Part shown: positions 51,667 to 62,899 of the stretch, piece after piece | How the letters are laid out: each line of letters starts with the position of its first letter | Numbering within the stretch: position 1 is the stretch's first letter | Assembly (NCBI RefSeq): GCF_019977735.1 | Contig: NZ_AP025018.1 | Location: forward strand, 310,001-374,000 | DNA length: 64,000 nt | Direction of reading: 5' to 3' | Source of the DNA: Calothrix sp. PCC 7716 | Lineage (GTDB): Bacteria; Cyanobacteriota; Cyanobacteriia; Cyanobacteriales; Nostocaceae | Made by a program: the position numbers and the translations under genes | Notes under the pieces: generated by a model | The model's database searches: none | Told to the model about the DNA's origin: nothing | Seen by the model: the letters and a program-made list of their open reading frames with translations, nothing else

Positions 51667-51899
51667 GCTTCAAATGCTTCTAGAATATCATCTGGCAAGG
51701 GGTCGTCGAAATCTGGCATGATTTTTATCATTCCTGCCGCAGTACCTGGAACTCTTGGAGGCAAGGTTGGTAACGCAGGAAGAAGCCGAGCAATCTGTTG
51801 ACCATCTTTGAGAATGCTAACCTCTTCTCCTTTACTAACCCTGGAGAGCATTTCAAGCAGGCTAGTAGTAGCTTCTTCAACTGTAATGTTTATTGTCAT
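51663..51899 (-). CDS. Phd/YefM-family antitoxin
   Basis: A 78-residue antitoxin from the ATG at 51899. MTINITVEEATTSLLEMLSR followed by VSKGEEVSILKDGQQIARLLP is the Phd/YefM DNA-binding fold; the C-terminal half is Pro/Asp-rich (DFDDPLPDDILEAFEA) and binds the toxin. Its toxin gene is reduced to a stub, so the antitoxin is an orphan. An earlier ATG at 51932 adds unlike residues. Confidence 0.85.
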   Translation of the reverse strand: MTINITVEEATTSLLEMLSRVSKGEEVSILKDGQQIARLLPALPTLPPRVPGTAAGMIKIMPDFDDPLPDDILEAFEA

Positions 51900-52117
51900 A
51901 TTGGACTGTGTTCTCCATAAACACTGCATCAAATCTATTGTACATAATCAGAAAAAGTGATTATGCAAAGCCAATGCATCTACAGCTATGAAGAAATATT
52001 ACTTGATTTTTCAGGCGCCTGCGAATTTTGCGCTCTCGAATGTATTTTTTCTTGAGAGGTGGTTTTAAATTATGATGTTGGATGATGTTGGGTTCCGCGC
52101 TTTTAGCTCCACCCAAC

Positions 52118-52567
52118 CTACATAGTATATCCTGTGGCTTTTTCTATGTAGTCGATGACTTTTTTGTATGATTCGGGGTTGCTGACGGGGTTGATGATGA
52201 TGGGGATGGTGCTGTCGGGTAGCCAAAAGGTGATTCTACCATTGGGTTCGCGGCAGAATGAACTGATACATTTTAGGTTGATTATGTACTCGTTTCTTTC
52301 GTATATTATTTTTACCCAATATGTATTTTCAGGCAATTGTGTAACTTTTTCGGTGTAGTCAAGAATTTTTTGGTAGTCTTTTGGGTTACTTTGTGGGTTT
52401 ATCACAATTGGAATGGCGTTATCTGGTAGCCAAAATGTTACTCTACTATTCGGTTCGCGGCAAAAGGCACTGATATACTCAAAGTTTACTATGTACTCGT
52501 TGCGGTCAAAAAGTACTTTTTCCCAGTGCGCCACATTTTCCCCTTTTGTATTATTTGGTGGAAACAC
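52118..52567 (-). CDS. Hypothetical protein made of two tandem copies of one domain
   Basis: A 149-residue protein. Copy one, about residues 14-76, reads WEKVLFDRNEYIVNFEYISA, FCREPNSRVTFWLPD, IPIVINPQSNPKDYQKILDY; copy two, about 84-147, reads WVKIIYERNEYIINLKCISS, FCREPNGRITFWLPD, IPIIINPVSNPESYKKVIDY. The copies are roughly 60-65 residues each and mostly identical in key positions. The short beta-strand pattern with a conserved Cys-Arg-Glu-Pro suggests a small beta fold. Function unknown. It stands alone between repeats. Confidence 0.7.
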   Translation of the reverse strand: MFPPNNTKGENVAHWEKVLFDRNEYIVNFEYISAFCREPNSRVTFWLPDNAIPIVINPQSNPKDYQKILDYTEKVTQLPENTYWVKIIYERNEYIINLKCISSFCREPNGRITFWLPDSTIPIIINPVSNPESYKKVIDYIEKATGYTM

Positions 52568-52578
52568 AATAAATTGGT

Positions 52579-52627
52579 GGAGACGTGATAAATCCCTTCG
52601 GGAAAACCTCCGGTTTACACGTCTCTA
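52579..52627. repeat. GGAGACGTGATAAATC...CACGTCTCTAC palindrome
   Basis: The outer arms GAGACGTG and CACGTCTC belong to the GTAGAGACG family; CCCTTCGGG and AACCTCCGGTTT form inner hairpins. It separates pyrG from the duplicated-domain gene. Confidence 0.75.
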
Positions 52628-52634
52628 CAACAAT

Positions 52635-54275
<1,641 letters not shown>

Positions 54276-54332
54276 TCAATTATCAAATTTTTATACTTCT
54301 GTAAAAGACACCCCGTCATTGTGCCACAGTAA

Positions 54333-56171
54333 ATGTTATGTTCTTATTTATTTAGTGGCGTGAAACCCGTTTTAGGATTATTCTTAATCAGTTCAATACT
54401 CACCCCCTATAGCGTTTTGGCTAGTACACAATCCCTTAAGGTTGTTTACCCCCGAACCAATCACAAAACAAGTGCCGATAGAATCTTCTTCATTGGCACG
54501 GCGCCGTCAACCGGACAAGTTTTCATTAATGGTAAGCTAATCAAAAGAAGTCAGAGTGGTCATTTTGCACCAAGCTTACCGCTCTCGATTGGGGAAAATA
54601 ACTTTACAATTCGTTACCAAAATCAAGAATTGTTGATAAAAGTAACGCGGTTGAGTTTACAACCCGAAATCCCCACTGGAGCTGCTTTTGCTCCAAATTC
54701 TCTCACACCAGCAGTTGATATTGCTCGATTACCAGGAGAGACTGTATGTTTTAGTGCCGTTGCACCTCCTGCTTCCAAAGTAAGAGTCAAACTTGGTTTA
54801 CAAACAATTTCTCTTTTACCTCAACCACAAATTGCACAGCTTCCAGATAATAAAGCAGCTTTAACAGGAAGGAACCAACCTATTGCGAGTCCGAGCATTA
54901 GTAAATATGAAGGTTGTACCACTGTTGGGCTTAATCAACTACGAGACAATAACACCATTAAAAGTACAGTTAATCCAGATACTCCCACTTTGATTGAGTT
55001 AGGTAAACCGGAATTCCAACTAACCGTCAATGGTAAGACTATTACCCAAACTGGTACTGGTAAAATTACCGTACTACCTCAAGCCCAATTACAAGTAGCT
55101 GAAGTTACATCCGACGCAGGTGTCGCAAGAACTGGACCTAGTACAGACTTTTCTCGGTTAACACCTTTACCAAAAGGTACAAGGGCATCTATTACCGGAA
55201 GAGACGGTGATTGGTTACGCTTAGATTACGGTGCCTGGATTAATAGTAAAGAGACTCGTATTATACCAGGTAGTGTAGCACCGCGCACAATTATTCGCAG
55301 TGTTGGCTATCGGAATTTACAGGGCAAAACTGAGATAGTTTTTCCTCTACAGGTACCTGTTCCTGTTAGTGTCCAGCAAGGTGACAAGTCTCTAACTTTG
55401 ACTCTTTATAACACCACTGCACAAACCGATACGTTCCGCACTGACAATAACCCAATTATTTCACGTCTCGATTGGCAACAAGTTAACCCAAATCAAGTAC
55501 AATACACTTTTAATCTCAAGACAAATCAACAGTGGGGTTACAAACTTCGCTATGAAGGCACTAGCTTAGTTTTAACAATGCGTCACCCCCCCACTAAAAC
55601 TGGACGTAAACCATTATCTGGTGTCAAAGTACTACTCGACCCAGGACACGGTGGTGCTGAATCTGGCGCCACTGGTCCCGAAGGTACTTTAGAAAAAGAT
55701 GTTAATTTGGTTATTTCTAGGTTAATACGCGACGACTTAATCAAACGTGGCGCCACTGTAGTCATGACACGCAACTCAGATGTAGAACTCTCACTGGTTG
55801 ACCGTCAAAAAATTATTGACGCCGAAGAACCTACAATCGCTTTATCTGTTCACCATAACTCGCTACCCGATAATGGTGATGCCGAAAATATTAAGGGATT
55901 TGGTACGTTTTGGTACAATACGCAAGCACACGACTTAGCTTTATTTTTACATAACTATGTAGTAGAAAAAATTAGGCGCCCTTCGTATGGAGTATTTTGG
56001 AATAATTTAGCGCTAACACGTCCCGCGAGTTCTCCATCTGTACTACTAGAACTAGGCTTTATGAGTAATCCTAATGAAATAGAACTAATTATCGACCCTG
56101 AAGACCAAAGGAAGATGGCACGCACTATTTCTAATGGTATCGCCGAGTGGTTTAAGGAAAATAGCAAATAA
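54333..56171 (+). CDS. N-acetylmuramoyl-L-alanine amidase (Amidase_3) with AMIN and SH3 parts
   Basis: A 612-residue exported enzyme. The signal region is MLCSYLFSGVKPVLGLFLIS, with a cleavage candidate at VLA-ST. Residues about 250-310 look like a bacterial SH3 domain (VARTGPSTDFSRLTPLPKGT). Residues about 325-420 match AMIN-type wall-targeting. Residues about 430-612 are the zinc amidase: VLLDPGHGGAESGATGPEGTLEKD (His, Glu), ALSVHHNSLP (His) and VLLELGFMSNPNE (Glu). It cuts the peptide from muramic acid; AmiC-type homologues open septal pores in filamentous cyanobacteria. An inverted repeat follows. Confidence 0.93.
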   Translation: MLCSYLFSGVKPVLGLFLISSILTPYSVLASTQSLKVVYPRTNHKTSADRIFFIGTAPSTGQVFINGKLIKRSQSGHFAPSLPLSIGENNFTIRYQNQELLIKVTRLSLQPEIPTGAAFAPNSLTPAVDIARLPGETVCFSAVAPPASKVRVKLGLQTISLLPQPQIAQLPDNKAALTGRNQPIASPSISKYEGCTTVGLNQLRDNNTIKSTVNPDTPTLIELGKPEFQLTVNGKTITQTGTGKITVLPQAQLQVAEVTSDAGVARTGPSTDFSRLTPLPKGTRASITGRDGDWLRLDYGAWINSKETRIIPGSVAPRTIIRSVGYRNLQGKTEIVFPLQVPVPVSVQQGDKSLTLTLYNTTAQTDTFRTDNNPIISRLDWQQVNPNQVQYTFNLKTNQQWGYKLRYEGTSLVLTMRHPPTKTGRKPLSGVKVLLDPGHGGAESGATGPEGTLEKDVNLVISRLIRDDLIKRGATVVMTRNSDVELSLVDRQKIIDAEEPTIALSVHHNSLPDNGDAENIKGFGTFWYNTQAHDLALFLHNYVVEKIRRPSYGVFWNNLALTRPASSPSVLLELGFMSNPNEIELIIDPEDQRKMARTISNGIAEWFKENSK

Positions 56172-56175
56172 CACT

Positions 56176-56208
56176 TAGGAAATAAGAAACTGGGGTTCTT
56201 ATTTCCTA
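56176..56208 (+). terminator. Strong stem-loop after the amidase gene
   Basis: TAGGAAATAAGAA and TTCTTATTTCCTA make a perfect 13-bp stem with a 7-base loop, 4 bases after the stop codon. The T run after it is short. Confidence 0.65.
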
Positions 56209-56781
56209 ATCTTTGTATTCCTAAGCACACAAACGCGGAAAGTTTTTTAAGATAAGCATAACTAATTTAAAAGTTTGACAAAGCGTATATTAAAACAGCT
56301 TTATATTATTCTTATTTTAAGTGAATTCCCTCATTGACAAGGGTTAGAGGTTATGCATGGTCGATTCATCGCTGATATGTTCATGTATTTTAATTAATTA
56401 AACAGAGTTAGTATATTAAAAATATGGCAATAGTGAGATACTTATTTATCAGTAGATGTTCTCTTCATATCGGCGGAGATTGCGTAAGTATTTAACTGTA
56501 ACGTTTGTAAGTTTTTATCCGTTACGAATGTTACATTTTCGTGAAGTTGTGATTAAATGTTATTACAAAAATATTTTTGGGCATAATGAAACATTTGACT
56601 ATATAGTAGTCTTTGCTACATAATCATTTGTAATCAAATATACAAGCTGAAGTGCATTTACCTTAGTGAATGTACTAAATTCTGATGACTCGATAGCATG
56701 TGCAATTTTTTTGTATACATATTCAACGTTTGTACGTACTAAAACGATAGTTATTTAATAATGTAGTAAGAGGAAAACCCA
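56209..56781. other. Gap upstream of the lectin/FG-GAP gene
   Basis: About 570 AT-rich bases. GTAAGAGGAAAAC precedes the GTG start. No other element is recognised. Confidence 0.45.
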
Positions 56782-59022
56782 GTGTCTAATTCATTACGGA
56801 TCCAACTCAAAGAATACTACCAAAGTTTGTCGCGATCAACAGAATTACCAACTACCCAGTCTAACCCCATATCATCTTCTCCAACTCCGTTAAGTGCTTC
56901 TTCTAGTTCAAGTTCTGCTGTTGCTGCGGATGTTAGCGGGGGATTAGGAAATATTTCTGGCAACATTAATTACAGAGGTACTACTCCGCAAGTTGTTGAC
57001 TCAGATTTAACTATCACAAATGTTGGTACGCTCAATGGCGCACGGGTGTTAATTGGTAACTTTGATGCTAGTAAAGACCGCTTAGGTATTGATGGAGCTA
57101 CAAGTGGTAGCCAAGATGGAATTAACTGGAACTACGACCAAGCAAGAGGTGTGCTGACTTTAGATTCAGCGACTGCCCTTAGTTCTGATGTTTACCAAGG
57201 TTTATTGCGTCGAGTTACGTATGCTAATACTGATGCTAGCAACCCAGGAGCAGCGCGCAATATTCAGTTCTCTTTAGGTAATTTGCTTGCAAATCCAGAA
57301 AATGGGCATTTTTATGAGTTTGTAACTAATGAAGGCATTTCTTGGACTGATGCCAGGACTGCTGCTGATGGTCGTCCTACCTATTTAGGAAAGCGAGGGT
57401 ATTTAGCGACAATCACCACTCAAGCTGAACAGGATTTTATTCAAAGTCGAGTTAGTGGTAATGGTTGGATAGGCGCCAGTGATGAGGCAGTAGAAGGAGA
57501 CTGGAGATGGCTAACTGGGCCTGAAGGTTTAGCAGCAAACGACAACGGTGGTACTGGACAACTATATTGGCGAGGAAATAGTACAGGTGCTGCAATTAAT
57601 GGACGCTATAATAACTGGGATTTACAAAGGAATGAACCAAACAACACTACTACTAACGGTGAAGATTATGCCCACATCGTTGGAAATGCGAATGCTGGAA
57701 ATATAGGTAAGTGGAATGACCTTCCTGACCAGCAAGATTACACTAACATTGGTGCTTACAGACCCCAAGGTTATGTCGTTGAATACGGTGGTTTACCAAC
57801 AGATTCTTCGCCAACTGTTAGTGCTAGCGTTACACTTAACTTTACTGGCGCCGTTGGTAACGCTGGGACTCCCGCTGTTGGTGCCTCATCAAGAGTTCCT
57901 AATTTTGGTGGTACTGCCGATGCCAATGGCTTTAATAGACCTGAAATTCTATGGCGCAATTATGGGAATGGACTCGACAGTGGTCAAAATGCTGTTTGGA
58001 GTATTAATTACGACACAGCGAACCCAACTAACCCCTTTAGCTTAGATACAGACTCAAGACTAACTAAGTGGATTCGAGAAATAAGAGACACTGATTGGGA
58101 AATTGAAGGTTTGTATGACGTAGATAACAACGGTATTACTGATATTTTCTGGCGCAATTATGGGAATGGACCTGACAGTGGTAAAAATGCTGTTTGGTTT
58201 ATGACATTTGATGCTAACACTGGTATTAATGTTGATGTATCTAGTACAGCTAGAACTCAGACTCTTCGTCCTGTTGAAGATACAAGCTGGGAAATGGAAG
58301 GGGTGACAAACTTTGGTGGCAGCAGTGGACCTCAGATTCTTTGGCGCAATTACAGAACTGGCGATATAGCTATATGGGCATATAACTATGACTCTAACGT
58401 TGCTGGAACTGGCGCCCTTACTCTTGACCTCAGCAGAAGTAGAACTCTCGCTCGGAACGTACCTACTGAGTGGTTTATCGAAGGCTGGGCTGACTTTAAT
58501 AATGACGCTATTCCCGATATTCTCTGGCGTAATTATAGAACTGGCGAAAATGCTATCTGGAAATTAAATAATACTACTACTGGTAACAATCCTTACTTTA
58601 ATGACGCTGATGGGTACGTTATTACTCCTATCGTTGACACTCAGTGGGAAGTTGCAGATGTAATTGACTTTGATACAGATGGTGTTGCTGATATTCTCTG
58701 GCGCAATTACAGCACTGGCGGAATTGGTATTTGGGGAATGCAAAATAGCGGTGACTATGACCCAGCCAAGACAAACGCCATTATTACTCCTCCTGTCACA
58801 GATACCCAGTGGCGCATTGATGGAACTGCCGACTTTACAGGAGATGGTGTACCTGACTGGGTATGGCGCAACTACCGTACTGGTGAAACTAACATGTGGG
58901 CGATGAAGCGTGATGCAAGCAACGGCAACCGCTATGCTTTCGATGCTGGTTCTGTTATTTTCAGAGTTCAGGATGTAACTTGGGAAATTGAAGGCCCTAG
59001 CCCATCACGTGACATAGTGTAA
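56782..59022 (+). CDS. Secreted-type protein with a C-type lectin domain and FG-GAP-like repeats
   Basis: A 746-residue protein from a GTG. A Ser-rich N-terminus (1-55) lacks a classical signal peptide. Residues about 170-355 are a C-type lectin-like domain (YEFVTNEGISWTDARTAADG, GNGWIGASDEAVEGDWRWLT, NNWDLQRNEPNN, QGYVVEYGG). Residues about 375-740 hold about seven repeats of DxNxDGxxDILWRNYxTGxxAIW type, as in FG-GAP/VCBS propellers with acidic calcium sites. Such proteins are exported or cell-surface adhesins; the N-terminal part may be a T1SS-independent or unusual export region. An EPS operon follows. Confidence 0.8.
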   Translation: MSNSLRIQLKEYYQSLSRSTELPTTQSNPISSSPTPLSASSSSSSAVAADVSGGLGNISGNINYRGTTPQVVDSDLTITNVGTLNGARVLIGNFDASKDRLGIDGATSGSQDGINWNYDQARGVLTLDSATALSSDVYQGLLRRVTYANTDASNPGAARNIQFSLGNLLANPENGHFYEFVTNEGISWTDARTAADGRPTYLGKRGYLATITTQAEQDFIQSRVSGNGWIGASDEAVEGDWRWLTGPEGLAANDNGGTGQLYWRGNSTGAAINGRYNNWDLQRNEPNNTTTNGEDYAHIVGNANAGNIGKWNDLPDQQDYTNIGAYRPQGYVVEYGGLPTDSSPTVSASVTLNFTGAVGNAGTPAVGASSRVPNFGGTADANGFNRPEILWRNYGNGLDSGQNAVWSINYDTANPTNPFSLDTDSRLTKWIREIRDTDWEIEGLYDVDNNGITDIFWRNYGNGPDSGKNAVWFMTFDANTGINVDVSSTARTQTLRPVEDTSWEMEGVTNFGGSSGPQILWRNYRTGDIAIWAYNYDSNVAGTGALTLDLSRSRTLARNVPTEWFIEGWADFNNDAIPDILWRNYRTGENAIWKLNNTTTGNNPYFNDADGYVITPIVDTQWEVADVIDFDTDGVADILWRNYSTGGIGIWGMQNSGDYDPAKTNAIITPPVTDTQWRIDGTADFTGDGVPDWVWRNYRTGETNMWAMKRDASNGNRYAFDAGSVIFRVQDVTWEIEGPSPSRDIV

Positions 59023-59054
59023 AATTACTATCAAATCTGTAGTTATTAGATGAT

Positions 59055-59089
59055 TATGCAGAGGCGCCTCACTAAGGTGTCTCTGCATA
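59055..59089 (+). terminator. Stem-loop after the lectin/FG-GAP gene
   Basis: TATGCAGAG and CTCTGCATA form a perfect 9-bp outer stem, with CCT/AGG inside and a GGCGCC site in the 5' arm of the loop. It lies 33 bases after the stop. Confidence 0.6.
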
Positions 59090-59790
59090 CCCTATATCTT
59101 TATATTTAAATGTCTCCTGTAACACTTTATTAATTCTTTTTAATTTTGCTTAATCACATTGATTTTTATTTGTGTATTGAAACAATTTTTTCCTAGAACT
59201 TCAGGGAAAAAACGGTTGCTTTACAATTTCTTTATAAAAACTTTTTTCTTTCTACACATTAGCTTTACACTAACTATTTAAATTCGAGCAAAATAAAAGA
59301 TATATTAAAGCTTGACAATTCGCAAACTCCGGCAGTCATTGTCAATTGCGATACCATAGCAGATATCAATGCTGCCTTCCTTGAGATGCATGTAAGCTTT
59401 ATATGTTTATTTTAGGATGAAATCTATTTTGTTTAATTTAAAATTGCTCAGTAAGAATGAATTTTACTTACAAATTCTGCTAGTTGAGGCACCGCTAGAA
59501 TAAGTATGTAACATTTAAGCCGAGATAGTTAAAAAATTCTACCTATTGATTGAAGCGCTAGTAGAGCTAAACAAAGTTAAATAGGACGTGAGAATAAATA
59601 CTTAATAGTTAAATCGCTATTAAGCTATGTTTTTTTGTTTGATTTGATTAACATCAGGAGGGGCATCGAGTTAAATAAGTTTTGGCTGAATTTTAATTAA
59701 CATAAGTTTCGTGTTCCGATTCGACAAGTGGCTAGGCAGAATGATGAGCAAATACGTAAACATTAAATATCACTTGTTTTGAGAGTGGTG
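59090..59790. other. Leader region of the EPS operon
   Basis: About 700 AT-rich bases with no gene that I can support. It presumably holds the EPS promoter. No clear box was recognised. Confidence 0.5.
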
Positions 59791-60624
59791 ATGAGGCAAA
59801 TAAACTTACTGAATGTGAAAATTCATAACATTACAATGGTGGAGCTTTTAGAAAAGCTTTATCACGGTGGGGTTGTATTTACTCCCAACGTTGACCATGT
59901 TATGAAATTGCAGAAAAATTACGAGTTTTATGATGTGTATCAGGAGGCTGACTACCGAGTTTGCGATAGTAAAGTTTTGATGTATGTGTCAAATTTTCTT
60001 GGAACCCCAATTCAAGAAAAAATCTCTGGCTCAGATTTGTTTCCAGCATTTTACGATTACTATCGTGACGACGAGAATATTAAGATTTTTTTGCTGGGGT
60101 CTGAACCAGCGGTTGTTAGAAAAGCTCAAATGAGCATAAATTCCAAAGTTGGAAGAAACATTATTGTTGCCGCTCATTCTCCATCATATGGGTTTGAAAC
60201 TAACGAGCAAGAGTGTCAAGAAATTGTTGATTTGATTAATGTTTCTGGTGCGACTGTGTTAGCAATTGGTGTTGGCGCCCCAAAGCAAGAAATGTGGATT
60301 GCAAAATATCGAGACGCATTAAAAAATGTCAAGATATTTTTGGCAATAGGAGCAACAATTAACTTTGAGGCTGGAGATATTCAACGTTCACCAAAATGGA
60401 TGAGCGAAGTAGGTTTGGAATGGTTATATCGTTTAACTTCAGAACCAAAAAGACTTTGGAAACGTTATATGTTAAGCGCTTTCCCATTCTTTTGGCTGAT
60501 TTTGAAACAGCGGATTCATCTATACAAAAATCCTTGGTCAAAACTTGAGGCGCCATTAGAAAAGCCACCAGAAAAAATGACACAAAAAGCATTAGCATCG
60601 GCAGTTAGGAGTAATACCATCTAA
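59791..60624 (+). CDS. WecG/TagA/CpsF family glycosyltransferase
   Basis: A 277-residue enzyme of GT26. VVFTPNVDHVMKLQKNYEFY, VCDSKVLMYVSNFLGTPIQE, the loop KISGSDLFPAF, KIFLLGSEP, and LAIGVGAPKQEMWIAKYRD are family motifs. These enzymes add N-acetylmannosamine(uronic) or glucose to lipid-linked sugars early in exopolysaccharide synthesis. Three possible starts exist; I took the ATG at 59791, preceded by GAGAG. It begins the EPS gene run. Confidence 0.9.
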   Translation: MRQINLLNVKIHNITMVELLEKLYHGGVVFTPNVDHVMKLQKNYEFYDVYQEADYRVCDSKVLMYVSNFLGTPIQEKISGSDLFPAFYDYYRDDENIKIFLLGSEPAVVRKAQMSINSKVGRNIIVAAHSPSYGFETNEQECQEIVDLINVSGATVLAIGVGAPKQEMWIAKYRDALKNVKIFLAIGATINFEAGDIQRSPKWMSEVGLEWLYRLTSEPKRLWKRYMLSAFPFFWLILKQRIHLYKNPWSKLEAPLEKPPEKMTQKALASAVRSNTI

Positions 60625-60694
60625 TAAATTACGAACAAAACAAACAATGCATGTGCATCGAATTCAACCAATCTTTACTACATAAATAACCTGT

Positions 60695-62878
60695 ATGGAG
60701 CAGCAACACAACCGTTCCGAAGACATTGATATTCGCAGCTACTGGCTAGTTTTAAAACGACGCTGGCTTGTTGCTTCAGGGATTTTGTTTACATCAATAG
60801 CATTATCAGGGTTTGCGATTTCGTTGCAACGTCCTACTTATCAAGCTTCTGGAAAACTACTGTTTCAGGCAAACCGTGCTTCGCTGCTAACAGGAGTAGG
60901 AGAGAAAGTTGGAGATTTAGAAAGTGTAAGACGCGAAGCAAATCCTCTTTCAACCCAAGCTGAAATTTTGCAGTCACGTCCAATTATAGAAGAAGTCATT
61001 GAAAAGCTTGACTTGCGAGATAAAAATGGTGAACTTGTAAAACCTGAGTCTATCAACATTAAAATTGAACCAATTCCTGGTACTGATGTTTTAAACGTGG
61101 CGCATATATCTGGCGAATCGAAAAAAGCTGCGGACGTTGTAAATCAAATTATGCGGTCATATGTAAATAGTAATATTCAAAATAATCGCCAGGAGACAAT
61201 TGCTGCGCGTAAGTTTATTGAGGGTCAACTGCCACGCGCAGAAGGTGAATTAAATAGAGCAACTGAACAATTACGCTCGTTTAAGGCAGCGAATCAAGTT
61301 ATTAATTTAGAGCAAGAAACAGAGGAAACTGTCAAAAGTATTGGTGAGCTTGATAAGCAACTCAACGAAGTCAAAGGACAACTAGCAGAAGTTACATCAC
61401 AGCAGGCAGAACTTCGTTCTCAAATTAAAATACCCAGTTCAGAAGCAGTAGATAGAACATCGCTGTCGCTAATACCTGGTGTGCAAGAAGCATTGGGTGA
61501 ACTACAAAAAGTGCAAAGTCAAATAGCTACACAACAAGCGCTTTATACCAGTGACAACCCGATAATGATTACTTTAAGGGAAAAAGAAGCATCCTTAAAT
61601 AAATTATTACAACAGCGTGCTAGTCAGTCTTTAGGTACGAACGTTAAAGTTTCACCAGACAAGTTACAGTTAGGTCAACTCAAAGAACAGTTAGTTGGAG
61701 AGTCAGTGAGACTGCAAGCGCAGCGCTTAGGTTTGGAGAGTAAAGTCCAAACTCTCTCAGGTCTCCACCAGCAGTTCAAACAACGCGCGCAGGTTTTGCC
61801 GAATTTAGAAAAGAAACAAGGTGACTTAGAACGGCGCGTAATGGTGGCTCAAAAGACCTATGAAACTTTACTTGGTCGTCTTCAAGAAATTCGCGTTGCT
61901 GAGAACCAAACTATTGGTAGCGCGCGCATCGTCCAAAATGCGTTTGTCTCGCCAAACCCAGCGCGAATGAGAATGATGCTGCTTTTAGGGGCAGGGGGAA
62001 TTTTTATTGGCGCCTTATTGGGAGTTGCTGCTGCGTTCTTAGTTGATGTCATTGATAAATCAATCAAAACTGTTAAAGAAGCTCAGGATGTATTTGGTTA
62101 TACATTGCTTGGTTTAATTCCCAAATTTGATACCAATAGTGCTTCTATTGAGCAAACAATGGAAGGTGCCTCACCAAGGGTAGTTGTAGGAACTTTGCCA
62201 CGCTCAGTAATTCACGAAGCGTATCAAATGCTACAAGCGAACTTAAAATTTATTAGTCATAAAACAGTTCGCACTATTGTAGTTACTAGTTCAGTTCCAG
62301 GTGAAGGAAAATCTGAGGTGAGCGCGAATTTAGCCGCTGTAATTGCACAAGCGGGTAAACGTGTCTTACTTGTAGATTCTGACATGCGTAATCCTTCGCA
62401 ACATCATTTGTGGGGAGTGATGAATTTAACGGGGTTGAGCAATGTGATAGTCGGACAAGACCGTATTCGCAACTGTATTCAAACCGTAACACGAAATATA
62501 TCAGTATTAACGGCTGGGGTAATACCACCAAATCCTCAAGCTCTATTAGACTCTGATGGCATGAGCGCTTTGATTCAAGCTTTATCACAACACTATGACT
62601 ATATAATCTTTGATACTCCACCTTTAGCTGGAACTGCGGATGCAGCAGTTTTGGGTAAAATGGCAGATGGTGTTTTGGTTGTAGTTCGTCCTGGTGTCGC
62701 TGACTTGAAGAGCGCACTTGCAGCTAAAACTTTGCTTATGCGTTCAGAAGCTAACGTTTTAGGTATGGTCGCTAATGGTGTCAATATCAAACATGAGCCT
62801 GATAGATATTTCTATTACAACAGTACCCGTGATACTAATAATAGTTCGCTTGTAGTTCAGGCATCTGATAGTAAGTAG
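60695..62878 (+). CDS. Polysaccharide copolymerase / tyrosine autokinase (Wzc-type)
   Basis: A 727-residue protein. A Wzz domain opens it (DIDIRSYWLVLKRRWLVASG with membrane segment 1), then a long periplasmic coiled coil (about 165-410), GNVR-like segment LERRVMVAQKTYETLLGRLQ, then the second membrane segment (LLLGAGGIFIGALLGVAAAF). The cytoplasmic BY-kinase has Walker A SSVPGEGKSEVSANLA (about 530), Walker A' VLLVDSDMRNPS, Walker B IIFDTPP, and a C-terminal Tyr cluster (DRYFYYNSTRD). It controls chain length and export of EPS. Confidence 0.94.
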   Translation: MEQQHNRSEDIDIRSYWLVLKRRWLVASGILFTSIALSGFAISLQRPTYQASGKLLFQANRASLLTGVGEKVGDLESVRREANPLSTQAEILQSRPIIEEVIEKLDLRDKNGELVKPESINIKIEPIPGTDVLNVAHISGESKKAADVVNQIMRSYVNSNIQNNRQETIAARKFIEGQLPRAEGELNRATEQLRSFKAANQVINLEQETEETVKSIGELDKQLNEVKGQLAEVTSQQAELRSQIKIPSSEAVDRTSLSLIPGVQEALGELQKVQSQIATQQALYTSDNPIMITLREKEASLNKLLQQRASQSLGTNVKVSPDKLQLGQLKEQLVGESVRLQAQRLGLESKVQTLSGLHQQFKQRAQVLPNLEKKQGDLERRVMVAQKTYETLLGRLQEIRVAENQTIGSARIVQNAFVSPNPARMRMMLLLGAGGIFIGALLGVAAAFLVDVIDKSIKTVKEAQDVFGYTLLGLIPKFDTNSASIEQTMEGASPRVVVGTLPRSVIHEAYQMLQANLKFISHKTVRTIVVTSSVPGEGKSEVSANLAAVIAQAGKRVLLVDSDMRNPSQHHLWGVMNLTGLSNVIVGQDRIRNCIQTVTRNISVLTAGVIPPNPQALLDSDGMSALIQALSQHYDYIIFDTPPLAGTADAAVLGKMADGVLVVVRPGVADLKSALAAKTLLMRSEANVLGMVANGVNIKHEPDRYFYYNSTRDTNNSSLVVQASDSK

Positions 62879-62899
62879 TACCAAAATATAGGCGCCTAT

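Noticed and set aside
59310-59415. Short frame NSQTPAVIVNCDTIADINAAFLEMH in the EPS leader
   Set aside because: No start codon in frame and a stop close upstream; chance coding in AT-rich DNA is likely.
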